Counted from the first letter of the stretch, positions 46,001-54,796 are shown. The stretch is DNA of 64,000 nt from Artemia franciscana (GCF_032884065.1 NW_027063627.1:1698284-1762283); one strand, 5' to 3'. Notes: generated by a model not told the origin, from the sequence alone. Made by a program: numbers and translations.

Positions 46001-47531
46001 CATTTATTTAAACCACTCTGTCTCCATGAGCTAACAGAAGACTGGTGGTAGCATCTCTGACGGCAGAAAGAGACCTTGACACGAATCAAACAATTTTGCC
46101 AAGAGACAACGGAAGTAGCCTACGGATATTGGGGAAGCATAGGACAAGAGTTACTCTCAGGTGAGAGGGGGTGAACGAGACAAGAACGGAGGAGCAAAAA
46201 AATTAGAGTTAAGTTTGCAGATATAAAGTTGCACGTGCATGGACCAGACAGAGCGCAGCGCCTTGGTGTATACTCTTACAAAGTTAAAATAAATAAAAGT
46301 TCTTAAAGAAGCCTAAGATCCATAGCACTTGAATCAATAATTTGGACCTAGGAAAAGCTTATGTCTATGGCGCATCATATGCAAAGAAACGTTATAGCTT
46401 AATTAATATTCTAGGAGTGTATGCTTAGTACCTCCTGGCCCTATGTTTGCAAGCTTACATGTAAGACAAGGCCGTACCAAGGTAGGTTAGGGAGGATTGA
46501 ATAACCTCACACGAAACGCTAGACTCATTAAAACGTAATACAAATGCATAAAAACACATTTGATGTTTTTTTTCTTTCTGTTAAACCCTCTGAAAAAAAC
46601 ATCCTTCCCGTCCGAACAAAAATTCTGGATGCGGTCTTTATGTAAGTATCCTTTAAATTTTACTTAGAGGATTAAGAACCAGAATATGTTCCACTCGCAT
46701 AAATAACAAATAACTGAAGTAAAACATAAAAAATAAAGGTGGACATGATAGTTCAGAGAGAACAGAGGAAAACTTAAAGGGGTTGTAACTTAACATCAGT
46801 AATCCAAAGTTTACGTACCAAGCATTTTATTTGCAGATCTTTCTTCAGAGGTCCGGAATAACAAACTGGCAAGGTCACACTTCTGTTATCTTAATGTTCT
46901 TTAGTAAGTTTCCAGGGTTTTTAAATCTTAGGAAATATTAAAAAAAACACACACAATTTCATACCGGAAAGTAAATTGATCATGGTTTTACGATGCTAAT
47001 TCGTTTTAATTTTGGTGCAGGAATCTATTTTAGAAGGGAAACTCAGCAATAAATAAAAGGAATCATTTTAATAGTTAAATATTTTTAATATATTATGTCT
47101 TTGATATCTGACTAAATAATTATAACAAGTTCAGGAACAAACAATAAAAAAAAGTAAGTGTTTGATAGGTATTCCTTATTTATATATTCTGCCTTTAATA
47201 TCAGACTAAATAAAATAAACCCATTTCCCGTACGAAAATGGGAAGTTTTAATAGTTGCCTTGAAATTGAGGTCGTAGCCACTTTTTAAATACCGATCATT
47301 TTTTTTTTTTATGTTAAGATAAAACCACAGTACCTTGCTGACATCTGGCGTCCGTCTCAAATTCAAGCCATTGAGTAAGTTTTGACGGAAAAGTTCAACT
47401 TCTTCTTCAGTTGGTGCATAATACACGCTTGAATCCATTGCTGAATCAAGAGGTAAAGATACGACAAACTGTACAGAAATTAGTAGACACACAATTGAAA
47501 CAATTCCAAATGCTGTTGTATAGAAGGCCAT
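27750..47531 (-). CDS. TGF-beta superfamily ligand precursor, Maverick-like (three-exon gene)
   Basis: Joined coding exons 47531-47334, 31359-31221 and 28477-27750 total 1065 nt, or 354 residues plus stop. It is a secreted dimeric growth factor precursor expected to signal through type I and type II serine/threonine kinase receptors. Seen: signal peptide at residues 1-25; propeptide with the conserved start-of-domain pattern RRTPDVSK followed by EEYDRAY; furin-type sites RVKR (223-226) and GKRR (238-241); mature domain with cysteines at 244, 254, 255, 283, 287, 316, 317, 351 and 353, ending CACS. Nine cysteines with an extra N-terminal one is the activin/TGF-beta/GDF8/GDF15 layout, not the seven-cysteine BMP layout. 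The text around FCGGNCPARYNPAHNHA and PKPCCAPTKL recalls Maverick, but I could not search; activin-like or myoglianin-like are alternatives. Intron phases 0 and 1 fit exactly. The nearest AATAAA hexamer downstream on this strand is 26631-26636, which would give a 3' UTR of about 1.1 kb. A 5' non-coding exon cannot be excluded. Confidence 0.93.
29800..30220. mobile_element. R-family fragment, internally deleted
   Basis: Begins with the foldback arm (CAACTGAAAGTAAGGAGCAA), enters the partner arm (TTTAGCGTACAGATCAAGGT), then jumps straight to the R terminal block (TTTCTCAGGCTTGTAGCTTT). It ends with a degraded terminal hairpin near 30188-30207 (TAGTTCTACCAGGAACTG). This shows the foldback and the terminal block belong to one element. 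Confidence 0.7.
30260..30725. mobile_element. R-type foldback with duplicated left edge
   Basis: The hairpin arms lie at about 30430-30530 and 30610-30715 (GTAAGGAACAACTTTAAAC and CCCTTACTTTCAACTGAAA). To its left, a segment with AGTATTGTATGCATAAAA through AAAGTAAGGAACAA occurs twice (about 30270-30353 and 30373-30453). So flank plus element edge was duplicated, as a failed or partial insertion would leave. Confidence 0.65.
31221..31359 (-). CDS. Exon 2 of TGF-beta ligand: propeptide segment
   Basis: A 139-nt exon encoding 46 codons plus one base. The acceptor is strong: a CTAAC branch-like motif followed by a pyrimidine run and TAG directly before the exon (31360-31361). The donor is GTAAGT at 31220-31215. 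It begins with MNVSIEEYDRAYKVYLSRIN, the helix that follows the PDVSK motif in propeptides of this superfamily, then an acidic stretch with many E and D residues. The leading ATG is an internal methionine because exon 1 ends in phase 0. The final base joins exon 3 to make a threonine codon. No other open frame on either strand explains the precise splice signals. Confidence 0.92.
33765..34080. repeat. About 165-bp tandem repeat, left part
   Basis: Two units with TTATTAGTTCA, CTGGGGAGACAGAAAATGG or its variant, and CACCCTAAGCGAGGTC. A third and partial fourth unit continue at 35995-36135, so the array was split by element X2. Confidence 0.75.
34080..35992. mobile_element. X2: second X-family element, single-arm form
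   Basis: Colinear with the right arm of X1, from AGAGCTCATATGGCACTTGT to the terminal hairpin CACTTGGTTAATACCAAGTG at about 35962-35981. Internal units of roughly 160-420 bp repeat TCGGGATTTAAAATAAGAGC, AAGATCTGATCACC and TCCACTCTAAG. C-rich runs of 8-13 bases mark unit joints near 35047, 35206 and 35492. Unlike X1 it has no opposed left arm. Confidence 0.7.
35995..36135. repeat. About 165-bp tandem repeat, right part
   Basis: Continuation of 33765-34080: ATTGAAAGGTCGTTTCCTAT and TTCCACCCTAAGTGAA, then a partial unit. It marks the right boundary of X2. Confidence 0.7.
36845..37715. repeat. About 158-bp satellite, five units, interrupted by a TA tract
   Basis: Each unit contains GCGATCAAGATTGCGTCCAC, TAGGCGTACATCAGAAGG, TATCCCGTCTGAAGTACC and TTTAAGGGACTTT. 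Unit cores lie near 36860, 37165, 37315, 37455 and 37605. The first unit is broken by the TA microsatellite. A lone unit lies at 42050-42145. Confidence 0.88.
36927..37006. repeat. TA microsatellite
   Basis: About 80 bases of uninterrupted TA inside a 158-bp satellite unit. Confidence 0.97.
37720..38210. repeat. Imperfect palindrome between two satellites
   Basis: GGGTTCAAAACCCCTATGCT followed by TTCTAAAAGCCACAATATAA (about 37920-37965) pairs with TTATATTCTGGCTTTTAGAA and AGCATAGGGGGTTTTGAACC (about 38105-38147). The inner 140 bases form the loop. Related to 18950-19530. Confidence 0.75.
38215..39986. repeat. About 280-bp diverged satellite, six units
   Basis: Units contain GCATAACTTACAACCCT, CTCAAAGACATAATTTCC, CTACGTTGAACAAAATGGCT, a GGGGAA...GAGGG stretch, TGCCCTCCAATCACTTTGAC and CTTAAAAAGGGCACTAGAA. 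Anchors lie near 38399, 38671, 38950, 39190, 39470 and 39752. The array resumes at 41755 after the LINE. The same unit occurs once inside each full R element. Confidence 0.85.
39987..41756 (-). mobile_element. RTE-like LINE, 5'-truncated, with (TAG)n tail
   Basis: About 1.77 kb inserted in the 280-bp array. The flanks TTCTACGAAAAC (39976-39987) and TTCTATAAAAAC (41755-41766) match at 10 of 12 bases and look like a target-site duplication. The 3' end is a run of TAG triplets (39987-40010) that begins with the stop codon itself, so there is essentially no 3' UTR. The endonuclease region is missing because of the truncation. Confidence 0.9.
40005..41756 (-). CDS. Reverse transcriptase of the RTE-like LINE (N-terminally truncated, otherwise open)
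   Basis: Open on the minus strand from a TAG at 41759-41757 to the TAG stop at 40007-40005, about 583 codons. Motifs in order: NNKAPGADSMINEFLKYGG; LIKPLYKKGDKSECRNNRGI; EQCGFRKGRGCVDHVF; FIDYEQAFDSVDR (first catalytic Asp); GVKQGCVLSPF; LDLDYADDLSIL (YADD catalytic pair); FSYLGSIISKDGG; then a C-terminal part with YGSEAWTL, MKERLRWLGHVLRM and GRPCLGWEDVINKDL, ending CVGLRWLGAAVSY. This order and the YGSEAWTL and RLRWLGHVLRM motifs are typical of RTE/BovB-group elements. All catalytic residues are intact, so the copy is young, but it cannot move by itself without an endonuclease domain. Only a downstream ATG or a fused upstream start could initiate it. Plus-strand frames over this region are shadows. 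Confidence 0.95.
   Translation of the reverse strand, partial: KLLYWHVNKLKGSSRSGLVPVKDRNGATISDKEKVKERWVEHFENVLNRDTVAGKDIDENEKVCDTLDVKEDLFSEEELATVLEGLKNNKAPGADSMINEFLKYGGSEVRNKLLKIMNMIFDKGEVPNDFRKTLIKPLYKKGDKSECRNNRGISLVSVGSKLLSNMILFRLRHAVDKVLREEQCGFRKGRGCVDHVFTLRLIIEKSLRCQTPLVLSFIDYEQAFDSVDRTALTKALSLYGIPEKYIKVICAMYENNTAAVKVGNEVSNWFCIKSGVKQGCVLSPFIWIILMDFVLRSTGKAIGDHGIKWGGRTLLDLDYADDLSILDESVSKMNEFLEVLRVQGAKIGLKINVKKTKSLRLGISEDEQVTLGNEKIDQVGSFSYLGSIISKDGGSSEDVKSRIAKAQGVFSQLKKVWKNRKISLQTKIRILEATVMTVVKYGSEAWTLQKADENLLDVFQRNCLRIVLGTRLTDRISNSRLYEKCGSIPLSGAIMKERLRWLGHVLRMKDDRLPKIVLFGQPSGATRKAGRPCLGWEDVINKDLKEMGTSWEGVKREALNRLGWRRSVRSCVGLRWLGAAVSY
41755..41995. repeat. 280-bp satellite, continuation right of the LINE
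   Basis: Resumes with AAAAACCTTATATGCCCTCA and CATAACTTGCAACCC. Followed by the hairpin at 42015-42034. Confidence 0.85.
42015..42034. repeat. Short perfect hairpin GGCAGCGCTATTGCGCTGCC
   Basis: Eight-base-pair stem with a TATT loop. A related hairpin, GGCAGTGCTATTGCACTGCC, lies at about 63013-63032, also just after a 280-bp unit. The two differ by paired changes on both sides of the stem. Confidence 0.85.
42050..42150. repeat. Single 158-bp satellite unit
   Basis: CACCCCTTGCGATCGAGGAC through CAGTCTGAAGTACCTTCAGG matches the array at 36845-37715. Confidence 0.8.
42355..43345. mobile_element. R-family palindrome, copies c and d head to head
   Basis: 42361-42810 is R in forward orientation with internal deletions (foldback half arm, then ACACGCATCTGTGATCTTTC, then the terminal block). 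At 42819-42838 a degraded terminal hairpin (CAGTTCGTAGTAACAAACTG) is the turning point. 42840-43345 is R in reverse orientation through the 280-bp-type block. No inserted loop is present, so this is the simplest view of the full palindrome. Confidence 0.75.
43480..45449. mobile_element. R-family repeat, copy e (most complete)
   Basis: Contains a partial foldback arm (43490-43560), the perfect palindrome 43737-44037, the second hairpin 44314-44508, a C-rich block (44680-44705), the 280-bp-type unit (44760-45000), and the terminal block ending in CAGTTCGTTACCACGAACTG at 45420-45439. It is colinear with 5029-6630 and 50779-52502 at high similarity. No coding capacity was recognised. Confidence 0.8.
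43737..44037. repeat. Perfect palindrome with 132-bp arms
   Basis: I checked the arms base by base: 43737-43868 equals the reverse complement of 43906-44037, with a 37-base loop. The outer ends are AATTAAATAAAAAAAACAAG and its complement. The inner ends are CTCTTTACGCTAAAGTTT and its complement. There is no mismatch. Confidence 0.95.
45487..45781. repeat. R-type foldback hairpin
   Basis: The left arm has GCGGAAAGTAAGGGGCGACA and the right arm has TTAATGTCACTCTTTACTTT. The inner stems share TTTACGCTAAAGT and its complement. The arms are diverged but clearly paired. It directly follows copy e. Confidence 0.8.
47334..47531 (-). CDS. Exon 1 of TGF-beta ligand: signal peptide and propeptide start
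   Basis: Sixty-six codons starting at an ATG (47531-47529). The same frame has a TGA at 47543-47541, only three codons further upstream, so this ATG is the first possible start unless a splice site intervenes. Residues 1-25 are a typical secretion signal: a hydrophobic run from about residue 8 to 24, with a likely cut near VVS/LPLDS. Residues 44-66 (EEEVELFRQNLLNGLNLRRT and PDVSK) form the amphipathic first helix found at the start of many TGF-beta propeptides, where the usual pattern is LL..L.L...P..S. The exon ends at an AAG/GTACTG donor after a complete codon (phase 0). The opposite strand is also open over this stretch but shows no protein-like features. Confidence 0.92.
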
Positions 47532-50500
47532 TACCGGCAATCACAAAGCGATTATTGATAAATAAAAAATCTGAAAAGGAGAAAGATCGTTTGAGAATGA
47601 TGCTTTCAGACGTCAAAATTGAAATGTCATCAACTTCAAACACCTCCGTGGTTTTACCCGCTACTTAAATATCCTAAAATATAATCGTGATGTTTCTTTA
47701 GATATGCTGTCACTCATTCTGAATGAGAACTTTGATTTACTCAATTGCGAATATGAAAAGGAAAGGTAAATGTAAAGAGGTTTCGTTTTTATTTTTCTGG
47801 GCAACTATTTATTTTAATCTGTTCAACTAGAAAAATATTCTCTGAAGTCCTATTTAAAGAAAAATTTCCAGGATTTATTGACATAATGACTAAAACTCCG
47901 TATTTCAAGTGTTTATCACCGTCTATTATAGAGCCATTATACTCGTTTCAATGATCCAAGTTGGGGAAAGTGAGGAGGGCTCTGAGCCGTTGGTCTATTG
48001 ATAAGACCAGTGTGTATTAGAACAGTTATGTCCCCCCACACGTCTTTTCTGAAGCTCCTTTGTATAGTAGCCCCTTAGTCACGTCTATGAATATACAGTT
48101 CAATAAAAACACGGAAAAAATTAAATAGAAAAATAAGAATTGGCTGTCATCTAGTTTAACTAAAAGTATGATCGGGATTTGTTTTAGTTTGCAAGCGTAC
48201 ACGCAGGACTCTGTGAAAAGAAGTTGGCAGAAAATAAATTAAGCATTGCGTCCTCTGCTTCGCAGGGGCACATATGTGGAGTGAAGCGGAGGGATTCCAG
48301 TTACCCCTGCTTCCTCAACCCCAAAAAGATCCTATGTGTATCTGATTAATTGTAATAGTGTTATATTTGAGAACTAGTTAAATATCAATAAAACGCAATA
48401 ATAAAAATGTACACTTGGAAGATCAATGGAGGGGGGGGGGATTATAAACTTAATCCTGCGGGTCAACTTCAATTTCAAAGTACTTTTGTTCGAAGCTGGA
48501 CAGTTTATTTTCTTGAACTTCCTATTAAAAGAGTACTATTTGTGGAGAAAACAGCTGAAGGCTACTGTCTTCATGTAATTATCTAGAAATGAACGACACC
48601 AAAAAGACACGTTACGAAAAAGACTGTTTGGTATCACGATACCTCTTGAAAAAACCAGCTCTATCTCGCAGGTATCTAGGCAGGATTGGCTTAGTCTCCT
48701 TCCACCAAATCTCAAGGTTTAATGCTCGTAATCAATAATTATTAACATGCTTGATACGATCCACTTGTCTTCTTCTTTGTTTTTCTTGGTCTAAGGGAAA
48801 GCCCCTCTCAAATAGACTCTTTCACATATATCTTCTGTTCCAGGGTAAATTTACAAAAAAGTTATCCGTGTCTACAAGACTGTATTCAAGGGGGGGGCTA
48901 AGGAGTTTGACCCCCCCACCCAAAAAAAATGTTTATTTGACTCGAAAAATGTAAGAAAATTGAATATAAACAAATTTTGGATGCGCTTAAAAATAAATTT
49001 ATACCCCCCCCCCCTCCCCGAACAGAAAAATCCTGGATACGCTTTTGCATGTCCCTCTACAGACGAAGAAGGCTTGTCCCCTAGAAATATGCCTTAAAAC
49101 AGCACTGACTATCCTTCTGATAAGTAGCAGCAATTCATATAATTCAGTAATAACTCAATAGCTAAAACTAACGGAGGCTAATTGGCTAAAAAAAAGCGCA
49201 AAAATCAGACAAAGTTCTTGAGGACTATGATATTTACAAGAAATATCCAACAACTTAGCATTTGGGGAGTAAAGACCAAATCCACTCTTTCATGTTCTGT
49301 CAGTTTTGGGATTGACAAAATTTCGTAAAGTAAATTGTTAATCAAGCATAGCTGCGACTCCAAGCCAAATCTCAAGAACTGACAGTCTAAATTTTTGATG
49401 ATAGTTTGGCCTAGCTTATGATAAGCATTTTACGATATGTCTGACAAAACGCTCATTAAATCTCTGATACATTTGTTTACAGGCATACACGGAGAAATTA
49501 GTTCAATGGGGCGGGGTCAAATATGTCAAAATAAGTGATTTTTTAAGTATAAATTTGTTGGCTGAATTTGTGGGATAATCGAAAAAATCGCAAGATATCA
49601 AGGAGGATAGGCCTCTATAACCTCCCTTCTCTTAAAAAAAATCCCCTTAAAAAATTAATGACGGATCACGTAGTTGGGTAATCTGACTAGCTTCAGTTTA
49701 ACACAATAGGGTTATTTCGTAGATAATCGTTTTAGATGACTTTTATCCTACAACCACCTTAAACTACAAACCACACTTACCACCATTGCTAAATACTCAT
49801 TCCAGCTATGATTAACTTTCTTTTGACTTCAACTGGTTAGAACATAAAATTAACTAGCTCTATTAAGTAAGATTCACTAACCTTTATATTTTCATGATGT
49901 ATCATTTTCTTGCGATGTAATTGGCCGAGCAGATCCGGCAAGAAAAATCTTAGACAAGCGCCTTGAACTAAGATGGAACAATGTTGCTGTAACAGGCCTT
50001 CTGAAAAAAACAACAAAAAAACATTTATATACCACGAGTATAAAACTAATCATATATATAATAATAATGATCATTCGCCATGTGTAATACGGTGGACCGG
50101 AGGAACATTTTGAATGAGAGAATAATTTTGTAACATATTGAAAAGTGTAATAAATATTTGTATTTGCGAGAAAAATTTTAATTTTCTGCAAGAGGAATCC
50201 TTTTCGCAATATGGGACGGGAGTTAAAGATGGAGAATCGGACCTTGAGAGAACTGAAATCTGAGTCCAAGGGGACAGTGAATTTAAATCCCCTTCTCTTA
50301 TGTAGGATTTAAACGATTTAAACATTTTATCAGATGAAACTGATAAAATGGTCGAACTTAATAGTGAAGAAGAGGAAAATGGAAATCTATGCCTACTTGA
50401 AATTTAACCCTACAACAAAAACAAAAAAGGTTACTTATCTGTTATAGCGCCGACATTCAAGTTCTTATCCATTGACACACTGTAGAACCGGTTTCTTTCG

Positions 50501-50778
50501 TTAGTTTCTTTCAGCTTAGCGTGAGACAAGACAAAGACAAGGGACAGAATGTATGGGAAATATATAACTTCGGATATATACTTTTACATTAGGGGGAGGG
50601 AATTAAATATTTTGATAGTGTAAAGTTAAAAAACAATTCTTACTTCATAATATGCAGAATAATTTTACATAAACACATTTTGCATGCATACCCGCTATAC
50701 TTTACCCTTTCGCCCTTATATACAAATATATAGCTCAAATTTGTTTCTAAAGTATTATATTTGCATCTTACTTAGGTA
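47532..50778. other. Region upstream of the TGF-beta ligand start codon
   Basis: May hold the promoter and any 5' non-coding exon of the ligand gene, but I can place neither. There is no clear TATA box at a useful distance. The C- or G-rich runs near 48430, 48890 and 49007 are isolated. Two overlapping minus-strand frames at 49892-50325 have no recognised domain. The phrase near 50436-50455 (CTGTTATAGCGCCGACATTC) resembles the reverse complement of 54418-54440. Confidence 0.45.
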
Positions 50779-51076
50779 TTACATAAAAAAAACTAGTTTT
50801 TCTAACCGAAAGTAAGGAGCGACATTAAAACTTAAAACGAACAGAAATTACTCCGTATATGAAATGGGTTGTCCCCTCCGCAATCCCTCGCTCTTTATGC
50901 TAAAGCTTTTAATTGTTTTAAAAAGCAGAATTGTGGTAAAGAGTCAAACTTTAGCGTAAAGAGCGAAGGATTGCGGAGGGGACAACCCATTTCATATACG
51001 GAGTAATTTCTGTTCGTTTTAAGTTTTAATGTCGCTCCTTACTTTCGGTTAGAAAAACTAGTTTTTTTTTATGTAA
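50779..51076. repeat. Near-perfect foldback hairpin, about 130-bp arms
   Basis: Only about three mismatches separate the two arms. Yet the stem text (ATGAAATGGGTTGTCCCCTC, CGCAATCCCTCGCTC) differs strongly from the 43.7-kb stem (ATGAAAGAGGCTGCTTCCTC, ATCAACGCCCCGCTC). Confidence 0.9.
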
Positions 51077-52502
51077 TTTCTGAACGTTTTTGAATTAATG
51101 CATGTTTGATTTTGGCTCTCCACACATAAATTATTAAAATGAAATTTACATTTTAATCCCTTTTTTGGCTAAATGGCTTTCCCTTAGTTCTGATCAGACG
51201 ATTTTGAGAAATATGGGATGGGGAAGGAGGCCTAGTTGCCATGCAATTTTTTGGTTACACAAAAAGGCAACTATAAATTTTTATTTTTAACATATTTTTT
51301 TATTAGTAAAAAATATACGTAACTTAAGAATTAACTTACGTAACAAACTTTTATATTCTTTAAATTTTTATTATGTATATGAGGGGGTTTGTACCCTCGT
51401 TAATACCTCGCTCTTTACATTAAATCGTAAGTTTTGTGCCAATTCTTTAAGAATGACCCCTGAATCAGAAAGGCCGTAGAATAAATAGTTGAAATTACTA
51501 AAAATACTATAGGATAAAGAGCGCGGTATTTATCTCCTCCTAAATACCTCGCTCTTTATGCTAAAGGTATTTTTAGAACCCCTCATATGCGTAATAATCT
51601 CTGTTCGTTTTAAGTTTCAATGGTACTCCTTACTTTCAATTGAAAGAATTTTTCCATGTTTATTTTTTCATTGTTTTTTTTTTATAGTAATTTTAGAAAA
51701 TCCTGCGCCCTTTTCATTGAATTTCTGTTCCCCCATGACATATTTCTCCAAGGAAAGATCCTCCCACATAGCCCCCTCCCCTCAACCCCACCCCCAAAAC
51801 CAAAAAAAAAATCCCCTGAAAACGACTGTACACTTCCCAATAACCATTATTATATGTAAACACTGGTCGAAGTTTGTAACTTGCAGCCCCTCCCCCAGGG
51901 ACTGTGGGGGAGTAAGTCACTCCCAAAGACATAGGTATTATGGTATTTGACTATGCGGAACAAAATGGCTATCTCAAAATTTTGATCTGTTGACTTTGGA
52001 GAAAAAATGAGCGTGGGAGGGGTCCTAGGTGCCCTCCAATTTTTTTGGTCACTTAAAAAGGGCACTAGAACTTTTCATTTCCGTTAGAATGAGACCTCTT
52101 GCAAAATTCTAGGACCACATGGTCGATATGATGACCCCTGGGAAAAAAAAAACAAATAAACACGCACCCGTGATTTGTCTTCGGGCAAAAAATACGAGAT
52201 TCCACATTTTTTTTAGATAGGAGCTTGAAAATTTTGCTATACGGTTCTCTGATGCGCTGAATGCGATGGTGTGATTTTCGTTAAGATTTTGTGACTTTTA
52301 GGGGTTGTTTTCCCCTATTTTCTAAAATAAGACAAATTTTCTCAGGCTCGTAACTTTTGATTACAAAGACCAAATTTGATGAAACTTCCGATTCTTTTGA
52401 TGTATATTTTAGCATCAAAATTCCGTTATTTAGAGTTTCGTTTACTATTGAGCCGGGTCGCTCCTTACTACAGTTCGTCACCACGAACCACGAACTGTTT
52501 GA
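50779..52502. mobile_element. R-family repeat, copy f
   Basis: Colinear with copy e: foldback (50779-51076), GGCTCTCCACACA block, second hairpin region (51370-51560, partly duplicated), 280-bp-type unit (51850-52080), and a terminal block ending in a slightly expanded hairpin (52473-52500, with ACCACGAACC inserted). Confidence 0.8.
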
Positions 52503-52847
52503 AAAGAAAATAATTGGGTATTTCGGGGCTTCTGACATTATTACTCCTTTGCGGAAGTTAGGCTCAAAATTGAAAAAGGATTATATTTTTTCTCTGGGCC
52601 CCTTCCACCTCTTAGTTTGTTTATTTTCCCGTTAGTTTTCACCTGTTTTCACTTTACAGTTGTGTTATCTCTAGCTCTAGCTAGTTCTTTCGCTAGTTGA
52701 GTTATGGTTGTGGTATATATGTTTTATCGCTCGTAGAGTTGTGTTATTTTCAAATTATACTCCATAATAGAGAGGCTCCGAACACCCAGCATTGTATATT
52801 AAGCTCTGAATTTGACGTTCTTTTCTAATGTGACCAGATTCGTAAAT
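52503..52847. other. Unassigned spacer
   Basis: Short AT-rich stretch with no supported feature. Confidence 0.45.
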
Positions 52848-53072
52848 AGCGACGAAGACCACACTGCCTTTCCATAACAAACAAATACAACGTAGAGACA
52901 ATAGGGAAAATTTCAAGACAGTGGAAATTATTTCTGTAGATATTTCGGCCCTATGTCCAAGGGCCGTTTGTTATGGAAAGGCAGTGTGGTCTTCGTCGCT
53001 ATTTTCGTTTAGCTTATGGGGAGCAGTTGACCTATGATATCTTTTATTTTATTAGTCTAGGTAAAAAACATG

Positions 53073-53075
<3 letters not shown>

Positions 53076-53162
<87 letters not shown>
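53076..53162. repeat. TA microsatellite
   Basis: About 87 bases of pure TA. Confidence 0.97.
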
Positions 53163-53165
<3 letters not shown>

Positions 53166-53386
53166 TCTCTCTTATTCTTGTATTGTGCTGAAGACGGCCC
53201 TTGGACATAGGGCCGAAATATCTACAGAAATAATTTCCACTGTCTTGAAATTTTCCCTATTGTCTCTACGTTGTATTTGTTTGTTATGGAAAGGCAGTGT
53301 GGTCTTCGTCGCTATTTTCGTCCAGCTTATGAGGAGCAGTTGACCTATGATATCTTTTATTTTATTAGTCTAGGTAAAAAACATGC

Positions 53387-53392
<6 letters not shown>

Positions 53393-53474
<82 letters not shown>
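53393..53474. repeat. TA microsatellite
   Basis: About 82 bases of pure TA in the second direct terminal repeat. Confidence 0.97.
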
Positions 53475-53477
<3 letters not shown>

Positions 53478-53599
53478 TATCTCTTATTCTTGTATTGTTC
53501 TGAAGACGGCCCTTGGACATAGGGCCGAAATATCTACAGAAATAATTTCCACTGTCTTGAAATTTTCCCTATTGTCTCTACGTTGTATTTGTTTGACCA

Positions 53600-54384
53600 G
53601 ATTCGTCCTGCACCCTGCACCCTTTTCATTGAATTTTTCTTCCCCCATGACATATTTCTTCAAGGAAAGATCCTCCCAAATAGCCCCCCCCCTCAACCCT
53701 GCCCCCAAAACCAAAAAATTCCCCTGAAAACGTCTGTACACTTCCCAATAACCATTATTATATGTAAACACTGGTCGAAGTTTGTAACTTGCAGCCCCTC
53801 CCCCAGGGACTTTGGGGAGTAAGTCATCCCCAAAGACATAGTTATTATGGTTTTCGACTATACTGAACAAAATGGCTATCTCAAAATTTTGATCCGTTGC
53901 CTTTGGGAGAAAAATGAGCGTGGTAGGGGGTTTAGATGCCCTCCAATGTTTTTGGTCACTTAAAAAGGGCACTAGAACTTTTCATTTCCGTTGCGACATT
54001 CTAGGACCACTTGGTCGATGCGATGACCCCTGGGGAAAATAAAAAAAACAAAACAAAAAAAAACAAATAAACACGCACCCGTGATTTGTCTTCTGGCAAA
54101 AAATACAAAATTCCACATTTTTGCAGATAGGAGCTTGAAACTTCTACAGTAGGGTTCTCTGATACGCTGAATCTGATGGTGTCATTTTCGTTAAGATCCT
54201 ACAACTTTTAGTGGGTGTTTCCCCCTGTTTTCCTAAATAAGGCAAATTTTCTCAGGCTCGTAACTTTTGATTTGTAAGACTAAACATGATGAAACTTATA
54301 TATTTAAAATCAGCATTAAAATGCGATTCTTTTGATGTAGCTATTGATATCAAGATTCAATTTTTACCACGAACTGTTTGATAT
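53600..54384. mobile_element. R-family fragment, copy g
   Basis: Begins in the C-rich block, includes the 280-bp-type unit (53755-53990) and the terminal block, and stops in the terminal hairpin (ACCACGAACTGTTTGAT). A reversed R piece begins at 54797, so 54385-54796 is the loop of another palindrome. Repeated at 56824-57607. Confidence 0.75.
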
Positions 54385-54796
54385 ATTTCATTAGGATTAA
54401 CCTAACTTCACTTCTTTAGTGTCGGCGCTGTAGCAGATAAGTACCACGAAAACAATAGTAAGCAAATCGTTAGCAAGACTTCTCGAGTATTCTTTTATGT
54501 CACGGGAATATAGGAATAGCATAACATTTCTATCGTTATTTTCTTCAAGTTTTCTCAAAATGAGCAGAAATTGCGTACAGCAGTATCCCAGAGACATACA
54601 TAGGGGAAGGACAAATCATGCATGTTGCTATTACAAAAAGAAGACATTGTATCAAATTTCTGCCTATCGCTTGAGTGAGACACCCTCTGTAAAGGTATGT
54701 TTTCATTGTCATAAAAAAAAATCAGCACAAAGTTATTCCCAGCAATTTATTTTGGAAATTAGCCAAAAATTGCTCCTAAGGCATGGTGGTGGATTT
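54385..54796. other. Unique segment in an R palindrome loop
   Basis: Both strands are unusually open. On the minus strand, 54597-54397 encodes SLGYCCTQFLLILRKLEENN and LLTIVFVVLICYSADT. On the plus strand, 54497-54814 encodes a cysteine- and lysine-containing chain. Neither is recognised. The same segment is at 57608-58017, and an inverted fragment lies at 63740-63905, so it is a third, mobile or captured, sequence. Confidence 0.45.

Larger units (their letters stand above)
31360..47333 (-). other. First intron of the TGF-beta ligand gene (about 16 kb, phase 0)
   Basis: Runs from the GTACTG donor (47333-47328) to the CTAAC...TTTTTTGTAG acceptor at 31360. It contains most of the repeats listed between 33.7 and 45.8 kb, including the RTE-like LINE in the same orientation as the gene. 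The parts outside listed repeats (31360-33760, 36140-36840 and 45790-47333) show no supported feature. Confidence 0.85.
52848..53600. mobile_element. Inverted and direct terminal repeats flanking TA tracts, Penelope-like
   Basis: 52848-52967 is the reverse complement of 53205-53317 over about 115 bases without visible mismatch. The same unit follows in direct orientation twice (53010-53310 and 53311-53600), each with GAGCAGTTGACCTATGATAT, a TA tract, then CTGAAGACGGCCC...GGGCCGAAAT. One inverted plus tandem direct terminal repeats next to TA runs is the layout of Penelope-like elements. The CTGANGA/stem/GAAA pattern recalls the hammerhead ribozymes known in that group. No Penelope reverse transcriptase or GIY-YIG domain is present here. 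Confidence 0.5.

Noticed and set aside
49892..50325. Two overlapping minus-strand open frames upstream of the ligand gene
   Set aside because: Overlapping frames with unrelated, low-information products and no domain; most likely chance in AT-rich DNA.
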